64,000 nt of DNA from JALQUO01 sp964529685 (GTDB taxonomy: Bacteria > Pseudomonadota > Alphaproteobacteria > Rickettsiales > Midichloriaceae). Shown here piece by piece: positions 53,530 through 62,685 of the stretch. The notes under the pieces were generated by a model. It was given only the letters and a program-made list of their open reading frames with translations, searched no databases and was not told where the DNA came from. The stretch's first letter is position 1. Each line of letters begins with the position of its first letter. The stretch covers positions 1 to 64,000 of the forward strand of contig CAZGZC010000003.1 of the NCBI GenBank assembly GCA_964529685.1, given 5' to 3'. Made by a program: the position numbers and the translations under genes.

Positions 53530-54138
53530 ATGTTTAATTCAGTTGAGTTTATCCAGAAAGATCTGCCACATAAAACTCAGGCGTTGCTTCACCAATATGT
53601 AAAATTGATCCTTGAGTGGAATAGAAAGACAAATATAACGTCAAAACACAATACGCAGGGAAGAATATACGATTTTATCTGTGAAGGAATTGCGCTGGGT
53701 AAATTAATAGATAATAAGCAATCTTTAATTGTAGATATTGGTAGTGGAGCTGGTTTTCCAGGAATAGTTTTGAGTATAATTGGATTTAGAAATATACATT
53801 TAGTTGAAATTAACATTAAAAAAGCTACATTTCTTCAATATGTTGTGGCTGAGCTAGGTTTAAAAACTAAAGTATATAATAAAGATATAAAAGCATTTTT
53901 TCTATCTGGGGTAGATTATATAGTATCTAAGGCTGTAACAACTAGTGATGAATTACTTTCTCTTTCTAGTCATATTGCTCATAAAGAAATAAAATTCATC
54001 CTATGTAAGAATTTAGATGATGGAGATATTGTTGGTGAACAATCTCAAGTATTATTAACTGATAGCTTTGGGATTGATAAAAATTATAAATTTATAACTT
54101 ATTTGGGTAGAAACTATAACGAATATATGGAGAAATAA
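53530..54138 (+). CDS. rsmG: 16S rRNA (guanine-527-N7)-methyltransferase
   Basis: Also called GidB; methylates G527 of 16S rRNA using S-adenosylmethionine. The cofactor loop is VDIGSGAGFPGIVL (about residues 66-79), then HLVEINIKKATFLQYV. The N-terminal WNRKTNITSKHN motif is family-typical. Length (202 residues) is normal. gidB is very often found near bacterial origins, which agrees with the proposed oriC 1.4 kb upstream. gidA and parAB are not adjacent here. A clear terminator hairpin follows. Confidence 0.95.
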   Translation: MFNSVEFIQKDLPHKTQALLHQYVKLILEWNRKTNITSKHNTQGRIYDFICEGIALGKLIDNKQSLIVDIGSGAGFPGIVLSIIGFRNIHLVEINIKKATFLQYVVAELGLKTKVYNKDIKAFFLSGVDYIVSKAVTTSDELLSLSSHIAHKEIKFILCKNLDDGDIVGEQSQVLLTDSFGIDKNYKFITYLGRNYNEYMEK

Positions 54139-54149
54139 AAAATAGTATT

Positions 54150-54172
54150 ATTCTATGTAATAGAATTTTTTT
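54150..54172 (+). terminator. Intrinsic terminator after rsmG
   Basis: ATTCTAT GTA ATAGAAT is a perfect 7-bp stem with a 3-base loop followed by a run of six to seven T. It starts 12 bases after the rsmG stop and is the best intrinsic terminator seen in the window. Confidence 0.65.
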
Positions 54173-54381
54173 AGGTCTTCAGAGAGGAATTTAGAAGCTA
54201 GAATTAAACAAGTGGAGTTAGAATATAGTTTAAAATGAAAAGGTTTTAGAAGTCATAAAGTTCTTAAATATACAACTATGCATTTATGCAATACAAAGTA
54301 CAAAGATATTTAAAAACATAACTAGACAATTTTCTCACTTGAGATATAATAAAAAAACAATTTTAACTAAAAAACTTCAAA

Positions 54382-54549
54382 ATGGCTCTAAAAAAAGGTT
54401 TAGTATTAATAAAACTTGTAAGTACAGCTGGTACTGGGTATTTCTTAATTAGACAAAAAAATCCTAAGAAATTACAAAAAAAGCTTGCTTTCAAAAAGTA
54501 TGATCCAGTTGTTAGAAAACATGTGCTTTTTGAAGAGAAAAAGGCTTAG
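54382..54549 (+). CDS. rpmG: 50S ribosomal protein L33
   Basis: Small 50S subunit protein. The 55-residue frame begins MALKKGLVLIKLVSTAGTGY and continues FLIRQKNPKKLQKKLAFKKY, then DPVVRKHVLFEEKK. It fits L33: an N-terminal IKLVSTAGTG(Y/F)FY.T.KN block, then KL..KKYDP..RKHV.F.E.K. It lacks the Cys pairs of the zinc-binding L33 form, as is usual for proteobacteria. Only 3 bases separate it from the lolD start, so the two may be co-transcribed. Confidence 0.93.
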   Translation: MALKKGLVLIKLVSTAGTGYFLIRQKNPKKLQKKLAFKKYDPVVRKHVLFEEKKA

Positions 54550-54552
54550 TTT

Positions 54553-55218
54553 GTGAATATACTCCAGTTAGAAAATATCACAAAAAACTGGGAAAATGAG
54601 ATAAAAATTCTATCTGAGATTGATTTAACTGTGAAATCAGGTGAATCAGTAGCAATAATAGGAAAATCAGGATCAGGGAAAAGCACTTTATTACAAATTG
54701 CAGGTCTTCTAGATAAACCTACTTCAGGTAGAAATATAATCACTGGAAGTGATTGCACAGATCTATCAGATAACAAACTCACTCTTTTGAGACGAGAAAA
54801 AATAGGATTTGTATATCAATTTCATCATCTTCTATCTGAATTTAATGTTATTGAAAACCTTGTTATTCCGCAACTTATAGCTGGTAAAGATGATAAGAAT
54901 GCTAAGAAAAACGCTATGGAATATCTGAAAAAAGTTGGTTTAGAAAGCAAAAGTAATTTATTTATAAATAAATTATCTGGCGGAGAAAAGCAAAGAGTCG
55001 CTATAATTCGTGCTATAATAAACAATCCACAGCTAGTGATTGCTGATGAGCCAACAGGAAATTTAGATAATAGTAACTCACATATCGTATTTAATCTTCT
55101 ACAGAAAATAGCAAAAGATACTGGTGCGGCTATTGTGATTGCAACTCACTGCCTAGAGCTTGCAAAAATGTGCTCAAAAATCTTCTCTCTCGAAAATGCT
55201 TTATTAAAAAAGTTGTAA
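54553..55218 (+). CDS. lolD: Lipoprotein-releasing ABC transporter ATPase LolD
   Basis: ATPase of LolCDE, which extracts lipoproteins from the inner membrane for outer-membrane delivery. Walker A is GKSGSGKST (residues 37-45), the Q-loop is YQFHHLLSEFNVIENL (the LolD-specific FHHLL..F...EN pattern), the signature is KLSGGEKQRVAI (about 136-147) and Walker B VIADEPTGNLD. The start is GTG at 54553. Length (221 residues) is normal. lolC/lolE is not adjacent. It agrees with the BamE-like and TolB genes in implying a working outer membrane. Confidence 0.93.
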   Translation: MNILQLENITKNWENEIKILSEIDLTVKSGESVAIIGKSGSGKSTLLQIAGLLDKPTSGRNIITGSDCTDLSDNKLTLLRREKIGFVYQFHHLLSEFNVIENLVIPQLIAGKDDKNAKKNAMEYLKKVGLESKSNLFINKLSGGEKQRVAIIRAIINNPQLVIADEPTGNLDNSNSHIVFNLLQKIAKDTGAAIVIATHCLELAKMCSKIFSLENALLKKL

Positions 55219-55257
55219 GGATATATCTTGAAGTGATATACTTATATAAAAACTTAT

Positions 55258-56907
55258 ATGGGATTGAAAGTCGAGCTGTGTCAGTTTAGATCGGAAGTAG
55301 GTAATATTAAAGGTAATGTTGAGAGAATTATACAATTGTATAACGAATTTGATGCTGATCTAATTGTATTTCCAGAACTATCACTCACTGGATATAATTG
55401 CAAAGATTTGTTTATCAATAGACAATTTCTTACTGCAGTTAAAAAATATATATCTCAAATTATACCTCATATAGGAGAGAAAGCGATAATAATTGGTACA
55501 CCAAAAGTTGAGAATAATAATCTTTACAATAGTGCTCTGCTAATCCAAAATGGTCAAATTAAATATAAATATCATAAATATTTTCTGCCAAATTACGGTG
55601 TTTTCGATGAAAAACGATATTTTAAAAGCGGTGATAAGCTTTCATCTATATTTCAACTTCAAGATTGTAAAATACGACTGATGATATGTGAAGATATATG
55701 GCATCAAGAGGCTAAGCTAGATAGAGAAGATGAGATTTGTGACTTAACACTTATAATTAATGCCTCCCCTTATTCAATAAGTAAAAAGAGGAAGAGAGTC
55801 AATCTTGTAAAATTTTTCTCGAAAAAATATAATTCGGGGGTTGCTGTATATCTAAATTCAGTTGGTGGAGAGGACAATCTCATATTTGATGGAAATTCAT
55901 TTGTAGTGAAAAATGGTGAATTAGTGTCGATGCTTGATAGCTGGAAGGAAGAGAAAATAACACTTAATTTAGGTGAAAAAACATTGATAACAAAGGCAAA
56001 TCATCAATTTTTTGACTCATTTGAAGAAATTGCTGATGAATCTAAGAAATGGCAGTCTGAAGCACAATCTGACATATTTCACCTCAACAATCAAGCATTA
56101 GCAGAGATATATAATGGCATTATTCTATCTTTAAGAGAATATAGTCATTATTCAAATTGTAATCAGGTTGTAATAGGTCTATCAGGCGGAATTGATTCTG
56201 CATTGGTTGCGGTTCTAGCAGTTGCAGCATTCGGTCCAGAAAATGTTTTATGCATCGCTATGCCATCAGAATATTCATCGAAAAGTAGTATAGATGATGC
56301 AGCAGATTTAGTAAAAAAGCTTCATTGTAGGCTGGAGATTATTCCTATAAATAGCATTAAAATGGTATTTCATGATGCATTAAATGGAATTTTAGGTCGT
56401 TTAAAGATAGATGAAATAGCTAGTGAGAATATACAACCAAGGATACGCTCAACACTACTTATGGCAGTAGCTAATAGAGCAAATAGATTGCTTTTATGTA
56501 CAAGTAATAAGTCTGAAAGCGCTGTAGGTTATACAACAATCTATGGTGATATGACTGGCGCTTATGCACCAATAGGTGATCTATATAAAACCCAGATTTA
56601 TAGTCTTTCTAGATGGATAAATAGATTAGGAAATATCATCCCTAATTCAATAATTGAAAAGACACCATCAGCTGAGCTCAAGCCATATCAAAAAGATTCA
56701 GACTCATTACCTCAATATGATATTCTGGATGAAATTTTATACAAACTAATAGAGCTTGGAGAGGAGCCTCAAGATGAGCTAGAGCTGCAAATAGGACAAA
56801 TGATTTATCAATCTGAATTTAAAAGGTTTCAAGCCCCTCCTGCACCTAAAATTAATGATGTCATGTTGAATTTTGATAGGAGATATACTATCTGTCACAA
56901 GTTCTAA
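55258..56907 (+). CDS. nadE: Glutamine-dependent NAD+ synthetase
   Basis: Makes NAD+ from deamido-NAD+ with ammonia from glutamine. The N-terminal nitrilase domain (residues 1 to about 245) has Glu in VFPELSLTGYNCKD (near 40), Lys in KYHKYFLPNYGVFDE (near 108) and Cys in RLMICEDIWH (near 143). The C-terminal synthetase domain has the PP-loop VIGLSGGIDSAL (near 308), then TTIYGDMTGAYAPIGDLYKTQ. Length (549 residues) fits the two-domain form. It is 39 bases after lolD, on the same strand. Confidence 0.97.
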   Translation: MGLKVELCQFRSEVGNIKGNVERIIQLYNEFDADLIVFPELSLTGYNCKDLFINRQFLTAVKKYISQIIPHIGEKAIIIGTPKVENNNLYNSALLIQNGQIKYKYHKYFLPNYGVFDEKRYFKSGDKLSSIFQLQDCKIRLMICEDIWHQEAKLDREDEICDLTLIINASPYSISKKRKRVNLVKFFSKKYNSGVAVYLNSVGGEDNLIFDGNSFVVKNGELVSMLDSWKEEKITLNLGEKTLITKANHQFFDSFEEIADESKKWQSEAQSDIFHLNNQALAEIYNGIILSLREYSHYSNCNQVVIGLSGGIDSALVAVLAVAAFGPENVLCIAMPSEYSSKSSIDDAADLVKKLHCRLEIIPINSIKMVFHDALNGILGRLKIDEIASENIQPRIRSTLLMAVANRANRLLLCTSNKSESAVGYTTIYGDMTGAYAPIGDLYKTQIYSLSRWINRLGNIIPNSIIEKTPSAELKPYQKDSDSLPQYDILDEILYKLIELGEEPQDELELQIGQMIYQSEFKRFQAPPAPKINDVMLNFDRRYTICHKF

Positions 56908-57013
56908 AAGTGATATATTGATACTTGTAGTTGTATGAAAACTGATCAACTATATCAATAATATTTCATATAATAAATTTGCAGAGACAGTTGCTTGACA
57001 TAAAAAAGGAGCT

Positions 57014-57667
57014 ATGATCATATCGTATAAAAAAATGAAAGCACAAGATCCGGAAAACCAGCCTTTAGTCCAGAAAGCTCTTTTAAGACTACACTCTATG
57101 CTAAAGCCAAAACAAGGGTTATTCAAAGCAGATCCAGAAGTTGAAATTCATGGGAAGAAATACAGATTAGCATCATTTAATAAAAGGTTATTCACCTCAG
57201 CTCTCGATATGTTGATAATGTCAATATTGGTATTTCCACTAGGTTATATCGTTTCATGGTTTGGCATTGGGGATGCAATGGTAAGTATGAAGATGAAGCC
57301 TGAGTTTATGCTTGATAATGTTGATGGTTTAACTTTACTTGAAATACTGTACGATAGCGGTGTAGTGTTCCACATATTAATGATGCAGCTAATTCTTTTT
57401 ACATCGGTCGGGATTTATATGATTATTTTTTGGAGGAAAAAATTGGCTACGCCAGCAAAAATGCTTTTTAAATGTCAAGTAGTAGATGCTAAGACCTATG
57501 GTCAAATATCAATTACACAAGGGATTATTAGATTTATATCAATACCTCTATCTATTATGCCGCTGCTTGCAGGATTATTCATGATAGATTGGAATGACAA
57601 GAGACAAGCACTACATGATAAAACTGCTGGTACTGTTGTCATATATAAAAATGATAAAGATAATTAA
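57014..57667 (+). CDS. RDD family membrane protein
   Basis: Integral membrane protein of the RDD family, of poorly known function; some members act in transport or in stress tolerance. The RDD-like start is near residue 55 (ASFNKRLFTSALDMLIMSIL, with Arg-Leu..Ser-Ala..Asp for the R.D.D pattern), then membrane helices at about 66-85, 118-140 and 175-195. The C-terminal DWNDKRQALHDKTAGTVVI is the second family hallmark. Length is 217 residues. It lies alone between nadE and convergent pyrH. Confidence 0.88.
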   Translation: MIISYKKMKAQDPENQPLVQKALLRLHSMLKPKQGLFKADPEVEIHGKKYRLASFNKRLFTSALDMLIMSILVFPLGYIVSWFGIGDAMVSMKMKPEFMLDNVDGLTLLEILYDSGVVFHILMMQLILFTSVGIYMIIFWRKKLATPAKMLFKCQVVDAKTYGQISITQGIIRFISIPLSIMPLLAGLFMIDWNDKRQALHDKTAGTVVIYKNDKDN

Positions 57668-57788
57668 ATATTGCCAAAACACTTCAGCAAAACTCTTGTA
57701 TTCGATTCTTGAAAATCTGCTCAACACCAAAAATCTCTGAGATAAAACATATTCTACAAATGACTCTGAATTACTATCAGAAACCAAC

Positions 57789-58493
57789 TTACTCAATCCT
57801 TGAAAACTTACCAGATCCATTCACGACGCTTAACATCTCCCCTTTATCATATATATTAAAAACGAGAATTGGTAACTTATTTTCCTTTGCAAGAGCTATA
57901 GCTGCAGCATCCATTACAGCTAGTTCATTAGTCAGTACGTCTTTATATGTGATAGTACCAAACTTAATTGCATTAGCGTTTTTATGTGGATCTGCCGAGT
58001 AAACTCCATCAACTTTTGTTCCCTTAAGAATCATATCGCAATGTGTCTCTACTGCCCTCAGTACTGCTGCTGTATCAGTAGTAAAAAATGGATTTCCTGT
58101 GCCAGCTGAAAATATTACAATTCTACCTTTTTCCATATGTCTTATAGCGCGCCTCCTAATATAAGGCTCAGCAATTGTTGTCATTGGTATAGCTGATTGA
58201 ACTCTAGTGTTTATCCCCATAGATTCTAATCTTCCTTGTAGCGCTAGAGCGTTAATTACTGTAGCAAGCATCCCCATATAGTCACCGCTAGTTCTCTCTA
58301 TACCTATTTCAGTAACTGTTGCACCTCGGCAAATATTACCACCACCAATAACTATACAAATTTCATAATTCTGCTCATAGAGAGTTTTTATATCTTCACA
58401 AATTTGGTTGATAATTTCTGCCTCTAAGCCAAACTTTTGATTCCCCATCAAAACTTCTCCGGAAAGCTTTAGTAAAATTCTTTTTTTTGCCAT
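57789..58493 (-). CDS. pyrH: Uridylate kinase
   Basis: Phosphorylates UMP to UDP with ATP; a hexamer of the amino-acid kinase fold. Signatures are RILLKLSGEVLMG at the start, CIVIGGGNICRGATV near residue 48, RTSGDYMGMLATVINALALQ near 71, VQSAIPMTTIAEPYI, and GTGNPFFTTDTAAVLRA near residue 132, with DGVYSADPHKNANAIKF. Length (234 residues) is normal. Its usual neighbours tsf and frr are absent. It is divergent from ntrY and converges with the RDD gene. Confidence 0.97.
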   Translation of the reverse strand: MAKKRILLKLSGEVLMGNQKFGLEAEIINQICEDIKTLYEQNYEICIVIGGGNICRGATVTEIGIERTSGDYMGMLATVINALALQGRLESMGINTRVQSAIPMTTIAEPYIRRRAIRHMEKGRIVIFSAGTGNPFFTTDTAAVLRAVETHCDMILKGTKVDGVYSADPHKNANAIKFGTITYKDVLTNELAVMDAAAIALAKENKLPILVFNIYDKGEMLSVVNGSGKFSRIE

Positions 58494-58732
58494 ATTTTTT
58501 TGTTAAAATCAGATCAACTATAACAAAATATATATTGATGTAAAATGGCTGCTTATATTAGTAAAGCTTTATAGGATAAGGTTTTAAAGAAAATTTGTCT
58601 TTTTATATCAAGTATCGCTGAGAAGTTATAATGCAAGTCTTTTTTTTAGTGAATCTTTTTGTTAAGAATAAATTATATCTTAGCTTTTTTTATAGACAAA
58701 ATGTCGAAAAACGATATATCCGAAACTAAATA

Positions 58733-60712
58733 ATGATAAACAATAAATCAATTAAGAGGAAAATTATTCTTACTATGAGTTACACAGCAGTAATGGTTCC
58801 TACTTTACTTGTTGCATTACTTGCAATTACCTATTACTACTTAGGCATAGAAAAGATCTTCAGTGAAAAGATAAGTGACAGTATCAATGATACAGTTAAA
58901 GTCGCAACTCTCTACTTAAACGAGCATAATAACAATATCAAAACTAGTGCTCTTATGGCTGCAAGTGAAACAGCTGTAAATCTCAATGATTTGATGAGTG
59001 ATAGTAATCACTTTACAAAGTTTCTTGATCAAAAAGCAAAAACCTTGGGGGTCTCAGACATAGTTGTATTTACTGAAGATAAAAAAATCATCGGCACCAC
59101 ATCTCTAACTTACTCAATGATGTTTGAAAATATAGAGAAACATACAATAGATGAGACAGATAAGGGGATGATAATGGTGAGGACAATTTCAAATGATAAA
59201 GTTCAAGCTCTACTAAGAGTTGATAAATTCTTATCAAATCTCTTTATAGGTAAGGTATATATGTTGGTTGGTAGACATGTAGACAGTAAGATTCTTCAGC
59301 ATTTAGAAGCCACTCAAGAGCAAGCAGATGTATATTTAACAGTCAAGAAGAGAATTGAGGATATGAGGCAAAAAGTGATATCTGCTTTTGTAATGCTATC
59401 GATAGTTTTTCTCTTTTTTGCTGTATTAATTTCAGAGAAATTAGCAACTTTTATCCTTAAACCAATTCACGATTTATCTGTTGCAATTAACAAATTTAAA
59501 CTGGGTGAAATGTTTACAAAAGTACCTGAAAAAACAAATGATGATGAGATAAATATTCTAGCTAAATCATTCAATAAAATGACAGATACAATTACATCTC
59601 AACATACAAATATCATTAATGCAAAGCACCTTATAGAAGAGAGGAATCACTTTATAGAAGCAATGATGTCAGAGCTATCTTCAGGTGTGATAGTAATAGA
59701 TAAGGAGGAAAAAATTGAAATGTCAAACCTATCTGCATTAAACATACTTGGGATAGATGCAAGTAAGATGATTATAGGAATGGAATATAAAATGTTTCTT
59801 CCTGAGTTTGTTGAAGTAATTGATCAAGCTCAGAAGCAAGATAAAATTATATCAGCTAATATAAGCATTATGAGATCTGAGAAAAGTATAAATTTAATTT
59901 TGAAAGCTAAAAAGCTACATGCTTATAACTTTAATTCTAAATCAAATGAGCTTGAGCCAAACGATAAAATTATTATTACATTAGATGATATAACTGCTGT
60001 TGTTGTTGGGCAAAGGTTTAAGGCTTGGGCAGACATAGCTAGAAGAGTTGCTCATGAAGTTAAAAATCCATTGACACCAATACAACTAGCAGTTGATAGA
60101 CTTGAGCAGAAATTTTTAAAGGAAATTAGAAGCGATAAGGATATGTTTAAGAAATATATTCAAATAATAAACTCAAGAGTAGAAGATATTAAGAAGATGT
60201 TAGGTGATTTCGTTGAATTTGCTGTAATATCAACCTTGAACTTAAAAGCTCAAGAGATATCAGGTATAATCAACGATGTAATCTTTCTACAGAAACAACA
60301 ATGGTCAGAGATAGAATATGAGTTGAATAATACCATTGGTGATAGTAAAGTTCTCTGTGAAAAGAGATATATAACTCAAGTTCTAACAAATCTATTAAAA
60401 AACTCAGCTGAATCAATTTCTACTTTATGTGAAAGAAAAGAGGATTATAAAGGTAAGATAAACATTAGTTTAAAAAAGTCAAATAACGTTAATGAAGTTA
60501 TTGTTTTGATTGAAGATAATGGTATAGGTATAAGCGCTGACATTTTAGAAAAAATCTGTGAACCTTATGTCACAACTAAAGCTACTGGTACTGGACTTGG
60601 ATTATCGATTGTAAAAAAGATAATCGAAGAGCATAAAGGAGAATTCGAGATTAGAAATAGCGGTAAAGGTACAACTATTGCATCGTTTAACTTAAAGATA
60701 GCTAAAAAATAA
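58733..60712 (+). CDS. ntrY: NtrY-type membrane sensor histidine kinase
   Basis: Sensor of a two-component system; in Rickettsiales NtrY-NtrX is one of very few pairs and is linked to redox or nitrogen signals. Two membrane helices (about residues 15-37 and 218-240) flank a periplasmic sensor part. A HAMP linker follows (about 243-295), then a PAS-like domain (about 305-415), the HisKA box RRVAHEVKNPLTPIQLAVDR with His441, and the HATPase domain: N box QVLTNLLKNSAES, G1 EDNGIGIS, G2 TGTGLGLSIV. Length (659 residues) is normal. The response regulator ntrX is not in this window. Confidence 0.95.
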   Translation: MINNKSIKRKIILTMSYTAVMVPTLLVALLAITYYYLGIEKIFSEKISDSINDTVKVATLYLNEHNNNIKTSALMAASETAVNLNDLMSDSNHFTKFLDQKAKTLGVSDIVVFTEDKKIIGTTSLTYSMMFENIEKHTIDETDKGMIMVRTISNDKVQALLRVDKFLSNLFIGKVYMLVGRHVDSKILQHLEATQEQADVYLTVKKRIEDMRQKVISAFVMLSIVFLFFAVLISEKLATFILKPIHDLSVAINKFKLGEMFTKVPEKTNDDEINILAKSFNKMTDTITSQHTNIINAKHLIEERNHFIEAMMSELSSGVIVIDKEEKIEMSNLSALNILGIDASKMIIGMEYKMFLPEFVEVIDQAQKQDKIISANISIMRSEKSINLILKAKKLHAYNFNSKSNELEPNDKIIITLDDITAVVVGQRFKAWADIARRVAHEVKNPLTPIQLAVDRLEQKFLKEIRSDKDMFKKYIQIINSRVEDIKKMLGDFVEFAVISTLNLKAQEISGIINDVIFLQKQQWSEIEYELNNTIGDSKVLCEKRYITQVLTNLLKNSAESISTLCERKEDYKGKINISLKKSNNVNEVIVLIEDNGIGISADILEKICEPYVTTKATGTGLGLSIVKKIIEEHKGEFEIRNSGKGTTIASFNLKIAKK

Positions 60713-60731
60713 AAAATAAAAGATTGATTGC

Positions 60732-61760
60732 ATGAACAAACAAAATAACCTCTACGGAATCTTCTTCATGATTGTGAACTCCTTTGCATTGGCATCACTC
60801 TATACGATCAATAAACAACTCCTACAGGGGATGTCTTCAAGTCAAGCAACATTTTTGTATAAAAGTCTAGTGTTTTTCTGTCTGGCTGTTTGGGTTTTAA
60901 GAGGTGGTACAAAAGGGGCTTATACTCCAGTATTAAAGCTTCATATAACAAGAGGATTCTTTAGTATTAGTGGCTCACTTTGCTTTGCCTATGGTTTAAA
61001 ACATACAGATCTCTCAAATGCTACAGCCCTTGGCTATACAGAACAGCTACTATGGGCAATATTTGGTGTGATGCTATTTAAGGAAAAGATGACAAAACTT
61101 AAATTAGGAGCAATTATTACAAGCTTCACAGCTATGTTGTTAATTGTTTTCCATAACATACCTAGTATAATTTACGATATAGCTACTGGAAGGTCAGTTG
61201 AGATTAGTACTGCTGGTGGATTTGATTATCATTACCTATTTATAGTTGCAGCTGGATGTTTCTGGGCTATAAATTCAGTCATTGTTAAGATTCTAGGTAC
61301 TAAAGCTGTAAAAAATGAAATTCAGGCTTTCTACGGATTAATGTTCCAAGTTCTATTTGCCTATCCAACAGCGTTTTTTGAATGGAATTGGCATAAAATT
61401 GATGGAACATTTCTGTCTTATCCTACCTATGCTGGATCAATTGATTGGAGTAACTTCTCAGTTAATGATATTCAGATGATTCAAATAATAATGCTTGCCT
61501 TACTATATTTTATTCATACATTTGCCTTTTATCTATCTTTTAAATATGCAGAAATGTCTACTGTAGCTCCATTTGACTACTCAAGATTGGTTTTTACCTG
61601 TATTTTAGGATATGTTATAATGGGTAATATACCTCAGTATGGAGTTCAATATATTGGATATGGAATGATTATAGCATCTGGAGCTGTCATTGCTTCAGCT
61701 GAGAAATTTAAGAAAAGAAAGATAGAAAAACAGCTTGAGACACAAATAGAAAATGTCTAA
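60732..61760 (+). CDS. EamA/DMT family transporter, first of a tandem pair
   Basis: Inner-membrane carrier of the drug/metabolite transporter superfamily with about ten transmembrane helices in two EamA repeats. It starts with NLYGIFFMIVNSFALASLYT. Rickettsial members of this superfamily include an S-adenosylmethionine importer, but no residue decides the substrate here. It has 342 residues, slightly long because of a loop near 145-165. The following transporter overlaps it by 8 bases and is clearly paralogous (FDYSRLVFTCILGY against FDYSRLFFTGILAY), so it arose by tandem duplication. ntrY ends 19 bases upstream. Confidence 0.9.
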   Translation: MNKQNNLYGIFFMIVNSFALASLYTINKQLLQGMSSSQATFLYKSLVFFCLAVWVLRGGTKGAYTPVLKLHITRGFFSISGSLCFAYGLKHTDLSNATALGYTEQLLWAIFGVMLFKEKMTKLKLGAIITSFTAMLLIVFHNIPSIIYDIATGRSVEISTAGGFDYHYLFIVAAGCFWAINSVIVKILGTKAVKNEIQAFYGLMFQVLFAYPTAFFEWNWHKIDGTFLSYPTYAGSIDWSNFSVNDIQMIQIIMLALLYFIHTFAFYLSFKYAEMSTVAPFDYSRLVFTCILGYVIMGNIPQYGVQYIGYGMIIASGAVIASAEKFKKRKIEKQLETQIENV

Positions 61761-62676
61761 CAAAAAAAAATTGATAAATAACAGATTATTAGGAATAATC
61801 TTCATGATTATCAATGCAGCTTCAATGTCTGCAATTTATGTCATTGGTAAGAAGTTAGGAAAAGTTATCTCTGGTGATCAAATAGCTTTTCTATATAAAT
61901 TTGGAGTATTAGTATGTACAATACCGCTAGTCTTTAAAGATGGCTTAAAGCAAGTAGTAAAGACAAAAAAGATAAAATTACATATAGTACGTGCATTCTT
62001 TAGCTTGTTAGCTACAATATGTTTTTACAGGGGATTAATACATATTCCTGCTCTAGATGTAACAGCCATTACATATATGGAGCCAATCATAGGTTTAATC
62101 GTTGGTGTACTATATTTTAAGGAATCTGTTTCAAATCTCAAGACAGTACTAGTAGCACTTTGTATGGTTGGAGTACTACTTATAATAAAACCAGGACTTA
62201 ACACATTTAATACTCATTACTTCTACTTGCTTGGCGCTCTATTATTTTGGGCGATAAATAATTTAATTATAAAAGTCCTTGGAAAGACTGAAAAAACTAT
62301 TACAACTCTCTTCTACGTAAGCTTATTTACAACTATATTTGCCTTGCCTGTTGCTATGAGGCATAGTTGGGATGGCTTCCAGATTGGTTATATGAAATAT
62401 GTAGTAGTAATGACTATTTGCCATATGTTACATACTGTATCTTTCTTTAGAGCACTAAAGATAGCAGAAATGTCTGTTGTAATGCCTTTTGACTATTCTA
62501 GGTTGTTTTTTACTGGAATCTTAGCTTATATCTTCTTAAATGAGACTCCAAATAAAATATCTGTAGTCGGCTATATATTAATTGCACTTAGTGGATTTTT
62601 AATGATATTTTATGAGACAATTAAAAGTAAAAAGCTGACAAAGAAACAAATAAAAAATTTTGAGAAGAAGAAATGA
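61753..62676 (+). CDS. EamA/DMT family transporter, second of a tandem pair
   Basis: Paralogue of the preceding carrier, with 307 residues and about ten transmembrane helices. Shared blocks include GIIFMIINAASMSAIYV at the start, AITYMEPIIGLIVGVLYFKE near 110, GALLFWAINNLIIKVLG near 160, and the FDYSRLFFTGILAYI block near 250. The start codon lies within the end of the first gene (8-base overlap), so they are translationally coupled. Different substrates or a heteromeric carrier are possible; nothing in the sequence decides. It converges with the ppiD-like gene. Confidence 0.9.
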   Translation: MSNKKKLINNRLLGIIFMIINAASMSAIYVIGKKLGKVISGDQIAFLYKFGVLVCTIPLVFKDGLKQVVKTKKIKLHIVRAFFSLLATICFYRGLIHIPALDVTAITYMEPIIGLIVGVLYFKESVSNLKTVLVALCMVGVLLIIKPGLNTFNTHYFYLLGALLFWAINNLIIKVLGKTEKTITTLFYVSLFTTIFALPVAMRHSWDGFQIGYMKYVVVMTICHMLHTVSFFRALKIAEMSVVMPFDYSRLFFTGILAYIFLNETPNKISVVGYILIALSGFLMIFYETIKSKKLTKKQIKNFEKKK

Positions 62677-62685
62677 AGTAATTTA

